NCBI GenBank assembly: GCA_016710065.1 | Contig: JADJLP010000001.1 | Location: forward strand, 1,302,001 to 1,366,000 | Direction: 5' to 3' | DNA from: Candidatus Ideonella esbjergensis | Lineage (GTDB): Bacteria > Pseudomonadota > Gammaproteobacteria > Burkholderiales > Burkholderiaceae_C | DNA length: 64,000 bases | Part shown: positions 27,206 to 35,865 of the stretch, piece by piece | How positions within the stretch are numbered: position 1 is the first letter of the stretch | Layout: each line of letters opens with the position of its first letter | The notes under the pieces: model-generated | Database searches by the model: none | The model's input: the letters and a program-made list of their open reading frames with translations, nothing else | What the model was told of the DNA's origin: nothing | Position numbers and translations under genes: made by a program

Positions 27206-27604
27206 TCAAACGCCCGCAGGCAAGTTCACCGCCCAAGCAGGAAACGCTTTCAGAAGCTTTTTGTCCTCGGTCACCAATCGCGTTTTCAGCTGCTTTGCCA
27301 ACGCAACAAACTCGCAGTCGTAGGCCGAACAGTCACTGTCGCGCACCAGTTCAAGCACGCTTTCTGAATCCACTTCGAACTCAGCCCCAGCCAGCAGTCC
27401 CTCTGCCTCGGCCTGCAGCGAACAAGCCTGTTCGAAAGTCAGTGTCTTCCTCCGCACGTATCCGGCAAGAATGTTTCGAAATTCACTTCGCCAAAGTACC
27501 GGCGCAGCCCACTCCGGTTCCGCCTCCAGCAGCGCTTCGGCGCGACCGGTGTGTTCTCCGGGCAAGTACAGATAGGCCAGAACGTTTGTGTCCACCACGA
27601 TCAT
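27206..27604 (-). CDS. vapC: PIN-domain toxin, VapC family
   Basis: This 132-residue PIN-domain protein is expected to be the ribonuclease toxin of a type II toxin-antitoxin pair. The conserved acidic residues are visible: MIVVDTNVLAYL (first Asp), the Glu in WRSEFRNIL, and the pair in CSAYDCEFVALAK, with a fourth acidic residue in LVTEDKKLLKAFP. The ATG overlaps the stop codon of the antitoxin gene by four bases (ATGA), the usual coupling that makes the toxin depend on antitoxin translation. Base composition is somewhat lower in GC than flanking core genes, in keeping with a mobile accessory module. Confidence 0.93.
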   Translation of the reverse strand: MIVVDTNVLAYLYLPGEHTGRAEALLEAEPEWAAPVLWRSEFRNILAGYVRRKTLTFEQACSLQAEAEGLLAGAEFEVDSESVLELVRDSDCSAYDCEFVALAKQLKTRLVTEDKKLLKAFPAWAVNLPAGV

Positions 27605-27846
27605 GAACGCCCCTCACGCTTCATGGCGTCAACATCCTTGGCTCGAAACTGCCCCTTCGGCAACAAGCTTCGGAGTTCACGGGCACGCGTCAGTCTCTCG
27701 CCGGTGGTCATCTTGGCGGGTAACAGGGCTGCCTCCAGACAAACAATCGCCTCGCTGTTCATGCTGCGCCGGTGCATCTCGGCCGAAGCCTTGAGACGGT
27801 CATAAACTTCGTCAGGGATGTTCTTGAGTGTCAATGTCGTGGGCAT
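27601..27846 (-). CDS. vapB: Antitoxin, FitA/VapB-like ribbon-helix-helix protein
   Basis: This 81-residue antitoxin has an N-terminal ribbon-helix-helix DNA-binding segment (TLTLKNIPDEVYDRLKASAE followed by HRRSMNSEAI, as in FitA-type antitoxins) and a charged C-terminal tail that would wrap the toxin (RARELRSLLPKGQF). The start at 27846 is the one that begins directly with the DNA-binding strand; upstream in-frame codons are not family-like. It should repress its own operon. A palindrome 22 bp upstream of the start codon is a candidate operator. Confidence 0.9.
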   Translation of the reverse strand: MPTTLTLKNIPDEVYDRLKASAEMHRRSMNSEAIVCLEAALLPAKMTTGERLTRARELRSLLPKGQFRAKDVDAMKREGRS

Positions 27847-27867
27847 GGCAATATCCAACCAATAAGC

Positions 27868-27880
27868 AACCATTGTGGTT
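27868..27880. promoter_or_regulatory. Candidate VapBC operator palindrome
   Basis: AACCA TTG TGGTT is a perfect 5-bp inverted repeat with a 3-bp centre just upstream of the antitoxin gene, within the gap to the divergent membrane-protein gene. Ribbon-helix-helix antitoxins bind such short palindromes. The assignment is inferred from position. Confidence 0.4.
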
Positions 27881-27967
27881 TTCGAAATCAAGTTCGTCAA
27901 CCGCATGGCCTGGGCGCGTCAGTCATTGCGGGCGCACCTCAAACGCCGCAAATCACCGGAGCTACAC

Positions 27968-28510
27968 ATGCCAATCGTGCTTCCTTCACTGGGCTCTTGG
28001 CTCAAGACAAACTGGTTCTTTGTTGCCGCTGCGATCGTCTTCATGGGTGATGTTGCCGTGGTTCAGGACATGCGAGAACCTTCCCCGCATGTCATTGAGG
28101 CGGCTGTACTTGCCGACCTGACTCTCATCGTCCCGCTGCTGTACTTCGTGTGCTATCGGTCGGCCGGGCGCAAGGCAATCGTCAAGGCCGTCGGTTTGGC
28201 ATGCCTGGGTTTTTGGCTTTCGTCCAAGATCGTGCCAACCGAGAATTACCAACTCATCAGCACCCTTTGGCCGCTCCGCTACCTCGGGATGGCGGCACTC
28301 GCCGCACTGGAAGTAGCGATACTTTTCTCACTGGTTGCCATCTACAAGAGCGCTTTCAGTGGAGCCGCTGAATCCGAAGTTGCAGATCGCTTTGCCAAGA
28401 CCGCAGAAATTCCCCCATGGGCGGCACGACTCATGGCCAAGGAGGCTCTCTTCTGGCACCGTGTTTGGCGTGCCATAAAGCGCATCTTCAGCGGAAGTGG
28501 CGGCGTTTAA
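27968..28510 (+). CDS. Small inner-membrane protein of unknown function
   Basis: This 180-residue protein shows four hydrophobic stretches: about 14-28 (WFFVAAAIVFMGDVAVV), 42-60 (EAAVLADLTLIVPLLYFVCY), 70-84 and 104-128 (LGMAALAALEVAILFSLVAIY). A basic, helical C-terminal tail follows (FWHRVWRAIKRIF), probably cytoplasmic. I do not recognise the family. A GGAG ribosome binding site lies 6 bases before the ATG at 27968. It is divergent from VapBC and followed by a VOC-protein gene on the same strand. GC content is lower than in core genes nearby, as in VapBC, suggesting that the 27.2-28.5 kb stretch was acquired. Confidence 0.75.
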   Translation: MPIVLPSLGSWLKTNWFFVAAAIVFMGDVAVVQDMREPSPHVIEAAVLADLTLIVPLLYFVCYRSAGRKAIVKAVGLACLGFWLSSKIVPTENYQLISTLWPLRYLGMAALAALEVAILFSLVAIYKSAFSGAAESEVADRFAKTAEIPPWAARLMAKEALFWHRVWRAIKRIFSGSGGV

Positions 28511-28577
28511 CGCCACATGACAGCGAACCCCTCGGTCGAACCGATAGGGTCCGCCTGCAATGCAACACGGAGGTCCC

Positions 28578-28964
28578 ATGAAACGAGTCACTGGCATAGG
28601 CGGCATCTTCTTCAAGGCCAAGGACGCTCCGGCGCTGCAGGCTTGGTACCGGCGGCACCTCGGGATTGATGTTCAGGAATGGGGTGGCGCGGCCTTCAGC
28701 TGGGCCGACGCCGAAGGCCAGCCGGTGGCCGGAAGCACCATCTGGTCCATCGGTTCGGCGCAGGGCGATCAATTTGCGCCCAGCACGGCAACGTTCATGG
28801 TCAATTGCCGGGTGGACGATCTCCATGCCCTGGTGAAAGTCCTGCGCGAGGAAGGCTGCAACGTGCTCGAGAAGATCGACGATTCCGAGTACGGCAAGTT
28901 TGCCTGGGTCATCGATCCGGAAGGCAACAAGGTCGAGCTCTGGCAGCCGCCTGCCGGCCAATGA
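28578..28964 (+). CDS. VOC (glyoxalase/bleomycin-resistance fold) family protein
   Basis: This 128-residue protein with the paired beta-alpha-beta-beta-beta modules of the vicinal-oxygen-chelate fold starts with RVTGIGGIFFKAKDAPALQA and ends with the family-typical FAWVIDPEGNKVELWQPP, whose Glu is the usual C-terminal metal ligand. The first ligand position lies in GIGGIFFK and is not a clear His, so metal use is uncertain. Substrate cannot be predicted. A strong GGAGG site precedes the ATG at 28578. Confidence 0.88.
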   Translation: MKRVTGIGGIFFKAKDAPALQAWYRRHLGIDVQEWGGAAFSWADAEGQPVAGSTIWSIGSAQGDQFAPSTATFMVNCRVDDLHALVKVLREEGCNVLEKIDDSEYGKFAWVIDPEGNKVELWQPPAGQ

Positions 28965-29087
28965 CGGGGCCGGCCATTGCCTGAGGAGTGGCAAAGTAAA
29001 CTGCCTTCAGGGTGCCAGTTCGCGCGGGGCTGAAGTGGCAGGTTCATGCAACGGTCGGGCCGCCTTGCAGTCCCACTGCGCCCACCC

Positions 29088-30371
29088 ATGACCACCACCC
29101 TCGTCACCCTTTTCGTGCTCTGCTACCTGGCCATTGCCATGGAGCACCCGCTGCAGGTCAACAAGTCGGCCTCGGCGTTGATTGGCGCCGGCTTGCTGTG
29201 GACCATCTACGCTGTCGGTCTGGGTGACCCGCATGCGGTGGGCGAGCAACTGGGCGAATCGTTGATGGGCACGGCGCAGATCGTGTTCTTCCTGATGGGG
29301 GCGATGACCATCGTCGAGGTGGTGGACGCACACAACGGTTTTGGTGTGGTCACCTCGCGCATCAAGACCACCCGCCTCGCCAGCCTGATGTGGCTGATCG
29401 CCGGCGTGACCTTTGTGCTCAGCGCCATCCTCGACAACCTCACCACCACCATCGTCATGGTGTCGCTGCTGCGCAAGCTTCTGGCCAGGCACGAGGACCG
29501 TCTGCTGCTGGCCGGCATCATCGTCATCGCCGCCAACTCGGGCGGCGCCTGGTCACCCATCGGCGATGTCACCACCACCATGCTGTGGATCGGTGGGCAG
29601 GTGAGCAGCCTGGGCATCATCCAGGCCCTGTGGCTGCCCTCGCTGGTGAGCATGCTGGTGCCGCTGGGCGTGACGGCCTGGCTGCTGCGGGGCCGCGAGG
29701 TGGAGGCGCCGGCATCGAGTGCACTGGATGCCCCACACCAGAGCAGCGCCTTCGAGCGCAAGCTGATGTTCTTCCTGGGCCTGGCCATCCTGGTGGCCGT
29801 GCCAGCCTTCAAGACCCTCACCCATTTGCCGCCCTTCATGGGCATCCTGCTGGGCCTGGGTGTGTTGTGGCTGGTGGGTGATCTGCTGCACCGCCACAAG
29901 GACGAGGAGGACAAGCAACGCCTCACCCTGACGCATGCGCTGAGCAAGATCGACATGGCATCGCTGCTGTTCTTCGTCGGCATCCTGCTGGCCGTGGCCA
30001 CGCTGGAACACACCCATGTGCTGAGGGCGCTGGCGGGGTGGCTCGACACCACGGTGGGCCGCCAGGACCTGATCGTGCTGATCATCGGCATTGCCAGTGC
30101 CATCGTTGACAACGTGCCGCTGGTGGCCGCGTCCATGGGCATGTACAGCCTGGCCACCTACCCGACCGACCACTTTCTGTGGGAGTTTCTGGCCTATTGC
30201 GCTGGCACGGGTGGCTCCATCCTCATCATCGGCTCGGCCGCTGGCGTGGCCGCCATGGGCCTGGAGCGCATCCAGTTTGGCTGGTACCTGAAGAACATCA
30301 GCGCGCTGGCGTTGCTGGGCTATCTGGCCGGTGCGGGCACCTACCTCGTGCAGCACCGCCTGTTGTCGTGA
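29088..30371 (+). CDS. nhaD: Na+/H+ antiporter, NhaD type
   Basis: This 427-residue polytopic membrane protein of the ion transporter superfamily exchanges Na+ (or Li+) for protons. About twelve hydrophobic segments are visible. Characteristic NhaD stretches include ILDNLTTTIVMVSLLRKL, IVIAANSGGAWSPIGDVTTT, a mirrored IVDNVPLVAASMGMY and CAGTGGSILIIGSAAGVAAM, where the Asp-Asn pairs and the Thr/Ser-rich loops form the ion path. The ATG at 29088 starts just before the first membrane segment. It is the first of three closely packed genes on this strand (13 bp to the exonuclease). Confidence 0.93.
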   Translation: MTTTLVTLFVLCYLAIAMEHPLQVNKSASALIGAGLLWTIYAVGLGDPHAVGEQLGESLMGTAQIVFFLMGAMTIVEVVDAHNGFGVVTSRIKTTRLASLMWLIAGVTFVLSAILDNLTTTIVMVSLLRKLLARHEDRLLLAGIIVIAANSGGAWSPIGDVTTTMLWIGGQVSSLGIIQALWLPSLVSMLVPLGVTAWLLRGREVEAPASSALDAPHQSSAFERKLMFFLGLAILVAVPAFKTLTHLPPFMGILLGLGVLWLVGDLLHRHKDEEDKQRLTLTHALSKIDMASLLFFVGILLAVATLEHTHVLRALAGWLDTTVGRQDLIVLIIGIASAIVDNVPLVAASMGMYSLATYPTDHFLWEFLAYCAGTGGSILIIGSAAGVAAMGLERIQFGWYLKNISALALLGYLAGAGTYLVQHRLLS

Positions 30372-30384
30372 GAAGCTGCTCACC

Positions 30385-31044
30385 ATGGGCCCATCCACCG
30401 CACTGCCGCATCCGTCCCGGGACGAGATCTTGCAAATGCCGCCGTACGAGAGGTTGCCGCTGGCGCGCATCCACCTGGTGCGCAGCGATGAGCAGGCGGC
30501 CGCAGCGCTGCGCAAGATCGCCGAGGCCGGCCAGGTGGGCTTCGACACCGAGTCGCGGCCCTTGTTCAAGAAAGACGCGCCGCAGGAAGGCCCGCACGTG
30601 GTTCAACTGGCCACGCGGCACGAGGCCTACATCGTCCAGGTCAACGCCCAGGCCCCCGTGGCCTTTCTGCGCGAGGTGCTGGGGTCGGCGCACATCACCA
30701 AGGTGGGCTTCGGGCTCAAGTCCGACCGCGGCCCCTTGCTGCACAAGCTGGGCATCCAGCTCGCTGCGGCGATTGAGCTGGACCAGATCGTCCGTCGGCT
30801 GGGCTACCGGCAGGCCGTGGGCTTGAAGGCGGCGGTGGCCATCGTGCTGGGCCGGCGGCTGCAAAAATCAAGGAAGATCACCACTTCCAACTGGGCCTTG
30901 CCCACGTTGTCGCCCGCCCAGCTGCAATATGCCGCCGACGACGCCCATGCCTCGCTGGCGGTGTACCTGGCGATGGGTTGTCCCGCTGCCCCAGCGCCTA
31001 TTAGAGCGGGTTCAACAGGAGACCAAGATGGCAACCGTGCGTGA
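30385..31044 (+). CDS. DEDD-type 3'-5' exonuclease (RNase D-like)
   Basis: This 219-residue single-domain exonuclease shows the three Exo motifs: GFDTES (Asp and Glu), KVGFGLKSDRGPL (Asp) and QYAADDAHASLAVY (Tyr-x3-Asp), so it belongs to the DEDDy class. It lacks the HRDC domains of full-length RNase D. Substrate may be RNA or DNA ends. It begins 13 bp after nhaD and its end overlaps the isochorismatase start by 17 bp, so the three are likely cotranscribed, although no functional link is obvious. Confidence 0.88.
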   Translation: MGPSTALPHPSRDEILQMPPYERLPLARIHLVRSDEQAAAALRKIAEAGQVGFDTESRPLFKKDAPQEGPHVVQLATRHEAYIVQVNAQAPVAFLREVLGSAHITKVGFGLKSDRGPLLHKLGIQLAAAIELDQIVRRLGYRQAVGLKAAVAIVLGRRLQKSRKITTSNWALPTLSPAQLQYAADDAHASLAVYLAMGCPAAPAPIRAGSTGDQDGNRA

Positions 31045-31594
31045 AGGCCAGCAGACCGCCCTGGTGGTGGTGGACGTGCAAGTGGGTGTGGTAGCCGATG
31101 CCTGGGAGGCGCCGCGCGTCATCCAGAACGTGGCCCGCGCCGTGGATCGCGCCCGCGCGCAAGGCGTGCCGGTGGTCTGGGTGCAGCACCACGATCACAA
31201 CCTGCCCCAGGGCAGCGCGACCTGGCAATGGGTGCCCGAGCTGGTGCCGTCCACAGGCGAGCCGCTGATCCACAAGCAGTTCAACTCAGGCTTCGAGCAG
31301 ACCACGCTGGAGGCCGAGTTGGCGCAGCGCCAGGTGGCGCACATCGTGCTGGCCGGCGCCGCCACCAACTGGTGCATACGCGCCACCGCCTACGCTGCGC
31401 TGGAGCGCGGCTACGACCTGACCCTGGTGAAAGATGCCCACACCACCGAGACCATGGTGATGGACGATGGCACGCGCATCGAGGCCGCCCAGGCGGTGCA
31501 TGACCTCAACATCGCCATGACCTGGCTGAGCTACCCCGGCCGCCGCAATGCCACGGCCGAGGCGGGCACGCTCGACTTCAGCGCGCCGGGCTGA
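31028..31594 (+). CDS. Isochorismatase-like cysteine hydrolase
   Basis: This 188-residue protein of the isochorismatase/nicotinamidase superfamily has the catalytic triad visible as Asp in LVVVDVQVGV, Lys in LIHKQFNSGF and Cys in TNWCIRATAYAA, preceded by the usual cis-peptide region LAGAATNW. These enzymes hydrolyse amides, carbamates or vinyl ethers; the substrate here is not identifiable. An AGGAG sequence inside the end of the preceding exonuclease gene serves the ATG at 31028, explaining the 17-bp overlap. Confidence 0.9.
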   Translation: MATVREGQQTALVVVDVQVGVVADAWEAPRVIQNVARAVDRARAQGVPVVWVQHHDHNLPQGSATWQWVPELVPSTGEPLIHKQFNSGFEQTTLEAELAQRQVAHIVLAGAATNWCIRATAYAALERGYDLTLVKDAHTTETMVMDDGTRIEAAQAVHDLNIAMTWLSYPGRRNATAEAGTLDFSAPG

Positions 31595-31652
31595 GGGCGG
31601 ATACGCAGCTGGATCGAAGGTCCGTGCCGGTCGCCGGTCGCCGGACGCAGGA

Positions 31653-33230
31653 TCACGAGGCTTGCCCAACCCGGAACGAGGACACCGCCTGCACCAGCTG
31701 TCGGGCCTGCTCGCGCAGGCTCTCGGCCGCAGCGGCGCTTTGCTCCACCAGGGCCGCGTTCTGCTGGGTGGCTTCGTCCATGGCGCCCACGGCCTTGCCC
31801 ACCGTGGCCACGCCGTGGCTCTGTTCAACGCTGGCATGGCTGATCTCGCCCACGATGTCGGTCACCCGGCGGATGGCCTGCACCACCTCGGTCATGGTGC
31901 TGCCGGCCTCGTCAGCCTGACGTGTTCCGGCTTCCACGCGTTCCACGCTGGCCTGGATCAGCCCCTTGATCTCGCGGGCGGCCTCAGCCGAACGCTGGGC
32001 CAGCGAACGCACTTCACCGGCCACCACCGCAAAGCCCCGGCCCTGTTCACCAGCGCGCGCGGCTTCCACCGCCGCATTCAGTGCCAGGATGTTGGTTTGG
32101 AAGGCAATGCCATCGATCACGCCGATGATGTCGGCGATCCTCTTCGAGCTGACATCAATCTCGCGCATGGTGTCGACCACCTGGGCCACCACCTGACCAC
32201 CCCGTGCGGCCACGTCGGAGGCACCGACGGCCAGCTGATTGGCCTGCAGGGCGTTGTCGGCGTTCTGGCGCACAGTGACACCCAGACCATCGGCCGAGCT
32301 GGCGGTTTGCTGCAGGTTGCTGGCCGTTTGTTCGGTGCGGTGGCTCAGATCGGTGTTGCCGGCCGCCACCTCGGTGGCTGCCACTTCGATGCCGTCGGCT
32401 GACTGCCGCACGGTGGCGATCAACCGCGCCAAGTTGGTCTGCATCAGGTTCATGTGGTGCAGCAACTGGCCAATCTCGTCCTGGCCGGTGATCACCACGC
32501 GGTGGGTCAGGTCGCCCTGGGCAATGGCGGTGGCAGTGGCGTCGGCCTCGGCAAAGCCTTCGCGCATGCGGCGCACGGTCATCAGCGATACCAACGTGCC
32601 CGGCACGCCGAACACCACCAGCAGCAGCACGAAGGCCATCGTGCCGCGGGTGTGCAGCTGGTGTGCCTGCGACGCGGCCAGCGCGGCGGCATCCGCCTGG
32701 TATTTGCTCAGACGCCCGATGGACTTCAGCATGGCCTCGCCCTGCTCGCGACCGGCCTTGAGGTAGGCCGCCATCACCTCGGGTGGGAATTCGTTCTTGC
32801 GCACGGCCGCGAGCGCTTTGTTGGCCTCCGTCACCCAGGCCTTGCGGGTGGCCAGGACCTCGGCGGTCAGGCTCGCTTCGTCAGCGTCCTTGGGGGCGCT
32901 CTCGACGGCACTCCAGGCGGCGTTGGTCAGTTCGCGGCGGGCGGCGTAGGTGTCCAGGTGCTTGCTGGCGGGGTGGTCGTGCACACCGTGCAAGGGGTTG
33001 GCCGGGTCGTGCTGGAACATCAGCAACAGTTCCAGCCGGTTGGCGGTCACGTTCTGGGTCATGGTGGCCAGTTGCTCGGCCTTGAACATGCGGTTGTTGT
33101 GAACTTCGTCCAGGTTGGATGCCGCGCTGGACATGCCCCACCACGCCATGGCGGCCAGCGAGAGGAAGGCCAGCCAAAACGCGATCAGGATGCCTGTGAT
33201 GTAGTGGACGATCTTGATGTTCTTGAGCAT
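31653..33230 (-). CDS. Methyl-accepting chemotaxis protein
   Basis: This 525-residue transmembrane chemoreceptor has a signal-anchor helix at about 5-30, a periplasmic four-helix-bundle ligand domain to about 200, a second membrane helix (GTMAFVLLLVVFGVPGTLVS) and a HAMP domain. The cytoplasmic signalling hairpin has its tip at IDGIAFQTNILALNAAVEAA followed by RGFAVVAGEVRSLAQRSA. The start at 33230 (ATG) is chosen over an upstream TTG because it opens directly with the membrane anchor. The TolC-family gene lies 57 bp upstream on the same strand. No other chemotaxis gene is nearby. Confidence 0.93.
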   Translation of the reverse strand: MLKNIKIVHYITGILIAFWLAFLSLAAMAWWGMSSAASNLDEVHNNRMFKAEQLATMTQNVTANRLELLLMFQHDPANPLHGVHDHPASKHLDTYAARRELTNAAWSAVESAPKDADEASLTAEVLATRKAWVTEANKALAAVRKNEFPPEVMAAYLKAGREQGEAMLKSIGRLSKYQADAAALAASQAHQLHTRGTMAFVLLLVVFGVPGTLVSLMTVRRMREGFAEADATATAIAQGDLTHRVVITGQDEIGQLLHHMNLMQTNLARLIATVRQSADGIEVAATEVAAGNTDLSHRTEQTASNLQQTASSADGLGVTVRQNADNALQANQLAVGASDVAARGGQVVAQVVDTMREIDVSSKRIADIIGVIDGIAFQTNILALNAAVEAARAGEQGRGFAVVAGEVRSLAQRSAEAAREIKGLIQASVERVEAGTRQADEAGSTMTEVVQAIRRVTDIVGEISHASVEQSHGVATVGKAVGAMDEATQQNAALVEQSAAAAESLREQARQLVQAVSSFRVGQAS

Positions 33231-33287
33231 GTTCGAGACACCGCTTGGCAAGTCGAAAGAGGTCAGGTTTGAGGGTAAGGTGGATGC

Positions 33288-34667
33288 TCAGCGCAAGTCC
33301 AGATCGAGCGTGCCGGCGATCGAGCGCAGCAGCGCGTTCGATTGCAGCGCGTCGTGCAGCGCGTTGACATACGAGACGCGCAGGTTGTAGTGCTCGCCCT
33401 CGGCGCTCATCACGTCAAACAACGAGCGCTTGCCCAATTGCTGCCACTGCTGCAGCGTGACGTTGCGCACGCTCTCGCTGTCGCGCAGCACGTTCACGGT
33501 GCGCTGGGCGCGGTCCATGGCGGCGTTGCCTTGTTCCAGCACTTCGGCGGCCTGGGCCTTGCGGGCGTCCAGGCTGTCGAGCTTCTGTAGCCGTGCGGCC
33601 TCGGCGCGTTTGCGGGCCGATGACAGCTGGGCGTCGGCGCCGGGGTTGAAGACCGGCACGTTGAGCGACAAGCCCAGCGACCAGTTGCGCGGGTTGCCAC
33701 CCAGGCCCACGGCCTTGGAGCCCGCGGCGTTCCAGCCCAGTTGCGGCTTCTGCCCGGCCGCCACCGATTTGGCGTAGCTGTCGGCGGCCTCGGCCTGCGC
33801 GTCCATGCCGGCCATCACGGCCGAGCGTTCGATGTCGCTGTGAACCTTGTCGATCAGCGGCAGGGCGCCCAGCAGCGTGGCCATGCTGCTGCCGGGTGGC
33901 AGCGGGTCACCCACGTAGCGGCGCAGCCGGGTTTCCATCTGCCGCAGCAGGGTCTGGCTCTGCTCGTAGGCCAGCTCGGCCTGGGCCAGGGTCTTGCGGG
34001 CCTGGATGAGCTCGCTGGCACGGCCCTTGTCGGCCTTGGTGATCTCGCCGAGCGCGTCCACCAGGCAGCTCATCTTGGTGGCGTACTGGCGGTACACCTG
34101 AGACTGCATGCGGTAGCGGCTGCGCTCGGCCGAGAGCGATACCACCTGCAGTGCCACCTGCTCTTCGGCCGAGATCTGGTTCAGCCGCGTGGCCTCGGCC
34201 TGGGCGGCACGCCACTGGGTCAGCCATCCCAGGCGCCCGAAGTCGAACAAGGGCGCCGAGACGTTCACCGAGGCGCGGGTTTGCGAACCATTGATGTTGC
34301 TGGCCGCAGCGTCGGGTGTGGCGTCGTTGCCCGAGCCCTGGTAGCCGCTGGTCAGGTTCAGGCTGGCCTGCGGTTTGCCGCTGGCGCGCGTCTCTTCCAC
34401 GTCATAGGCCGCTGCCTCGGTGAGCAGGCGCGCGGCACCCAGCGCCTTGCTGCGCTCGCGGGCCCGCTTGATCAGTTCCAGCACCTGGTCGCGTGGCGAC
34501 TGGGTGCTGCTGCTGGCCTCGACCGCACCGCCGGGTGTTTCAGGCAGCGGGGCGTTGCGGTCTTCGTCAATGCAGCGGGCTGCAGCGGGCAGCGCCAGCA
34601 GGCAAGAGGCAGCGCAGGCCAGGGCAATCAGCGTGGGGCGCAGGGCAGGGGCGAACAAGGCGTTCAT
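33288..34667 (-). CDS. TolC-family outer-membrane channel protein
   Basis: This 459-residue exported protein has a signal peptide of about 30 residues ending in LLALPAAA. The remainder is two repeats of long coiled-coil helices and beta segments typical of TolC: VSAPLFDFGRLGWLTQWRAA and the later LSLNVPVFNPGADAQLSSAR are the two strand/helix entry motifs. The C-terminal GKRSLFDVMSAEGEHYNLRV is like the outer-membrane components of type I adhesin secretion systems (LapE/AggA type), by my recollection of that family. No ABC transporter or membrane-fusion gene adjoins it. It could serve export of the giant repeat protein 6 kb away, but that is inference. Confidence 0.88.
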   Translation of the reverse strand: MNALFAPALRPTLIALACAASCLLALPAAARCIDEDRNAPLPETPGGAVEASSSTQSPRDQVLELIKRARERSKALGAARLLTEAAAYDVEETRASGKPQASLNLTSGYQGSGNDATPDAAASNINGSQTRASVNVSAPLFDFGRLGWLTQWRAAQAEATRLNQISAEEQVALQVVSLSAERSRYRMQSQVYRQYATKMSCLVDALGEITKADKGRASELIQARKTLAQAELAYEQSQTLLRQMETRLRRYVGDPLPPGSSMATLLGALPLIDKVHSDIERSAVMAGMDAQAEAADSYAKSVAAGQKPQLGWNAAGSKAVGLGGNPRNWSLGLSLNVPVFNPGADAQLSSARKRAEAARLQKLDSLDARKAQAAEVLEQGNAAMDRAQRTVNVLRDSESVRNVTLQQWQQLGKRSLFDVMSAEGEHYNLRVSYVNALHDALQSNALLRSIAGTLDLDLR

Positions 34668-34835
34668 GGCAGGCGTTCCGGTCGGGCCTGGCATGCGCAA
34701 TGGTCCGTGCACGCCGGCGGTTGTGACCTCACCAGTACATCATCCCCACACACACGGCAGTGGCCCGATAAGCAGCGCTTTGGCGTGGGTATTCAGGGGC
34801 GGTTGGCGCTCAACTGACTTCTCCGGAAGAATGCT

Positions 34836-34850
34836 GTAGCATATTGCTAC
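34836..34850. promoter_or_regulatory. Palindrome upstream of the ParD-like/zeta toxin-antitoxin pair
   Basis: GTAGCA TAT TGCTAC is a perfect 6-bp inverted repeat with a 3-bp centre, located 22 bp before the antitoxin start codon in an AT-richer stretch. Autoregulation by the antitoxin is the expected use. Confidence 0.5.
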
Positions 34851-34872
34851 TGAACTGCCCAAGGGAGCCACC

Positions 34873-35274
34873 ATGGCCACCGCCGCTGCCCCCATCCGCC
34901 TGGACCGTGAACTGGCCGCCGCCGCGCGCGACGCGGCACAGACCATGAGCCGCAGTGTGGCCGAGCAGGTGAGCCACTGGGCCCGACTGGGCCGCGAACT
35001 GGAGCGCAGCCCGCACGTGAGCGTGGCCCAGGTGCAGGCCGTGCTGCGTGGCGATGCGCCCTATGACGGCCTGGGCGTGCACGAGCAGGCCGTGGTGCGC
35101 ACCCACTGGGACGAAAGCCTGGCCGCCACGCTGGCCACACTGAACCTGGCCGATGCCTTTGCGGCCGAGGGCCACCGCTACGCCGAGCTGGGCAAGGACG
35201 GGCAGATCCAGGTGACGGCCCCGGCCCCGGCCCCGGCGCCCAAGGCCGCTCCCAAGAAGAAGCGCGCACGCTGA
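34873..35274 (+). CDS. ParD-like antitoxin
   Basis: This 133-residue protein opens with IRLDRELAAAARDAAQTMSR followed by SVAEQVSHWARLGRELERSP, the pattern of the ParD-like antitoxin family (basic N-terminal ribbon-helix-helix-type DNA-binding segment). The middle (VAQVQAVLRGDAPYDGL, VRTHWDESLAATLATLNLAD) is helical and acidic and probably contacts the toxin. The tail is a Pro-Ala stretch ending in a basic cluster (KKKRAR). An AGGGAG site precedes the ATG. The zeta-toxin gene starts 9 bp after its stop codon, giving a classic antitoxin-first pair. Confidence 0.83.
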   Translation: MATAAAPIRLDRELAAAARDAAQTMSRSVAEQVSHWARLGRELERSPHVSVAQVQAVLRGDAPYDGLGVHEQAVVRTHWDESLAATLATLNLADAFAAEGHRYAELGKDGQIQVTAPAPAPAPKAAPKKKRAR

Positions 35275-35283
35275 CCTCGCAGC

Positions 35284-35859
<576 letters not shown>

Positions 35860-35865
35860 ACGTGT

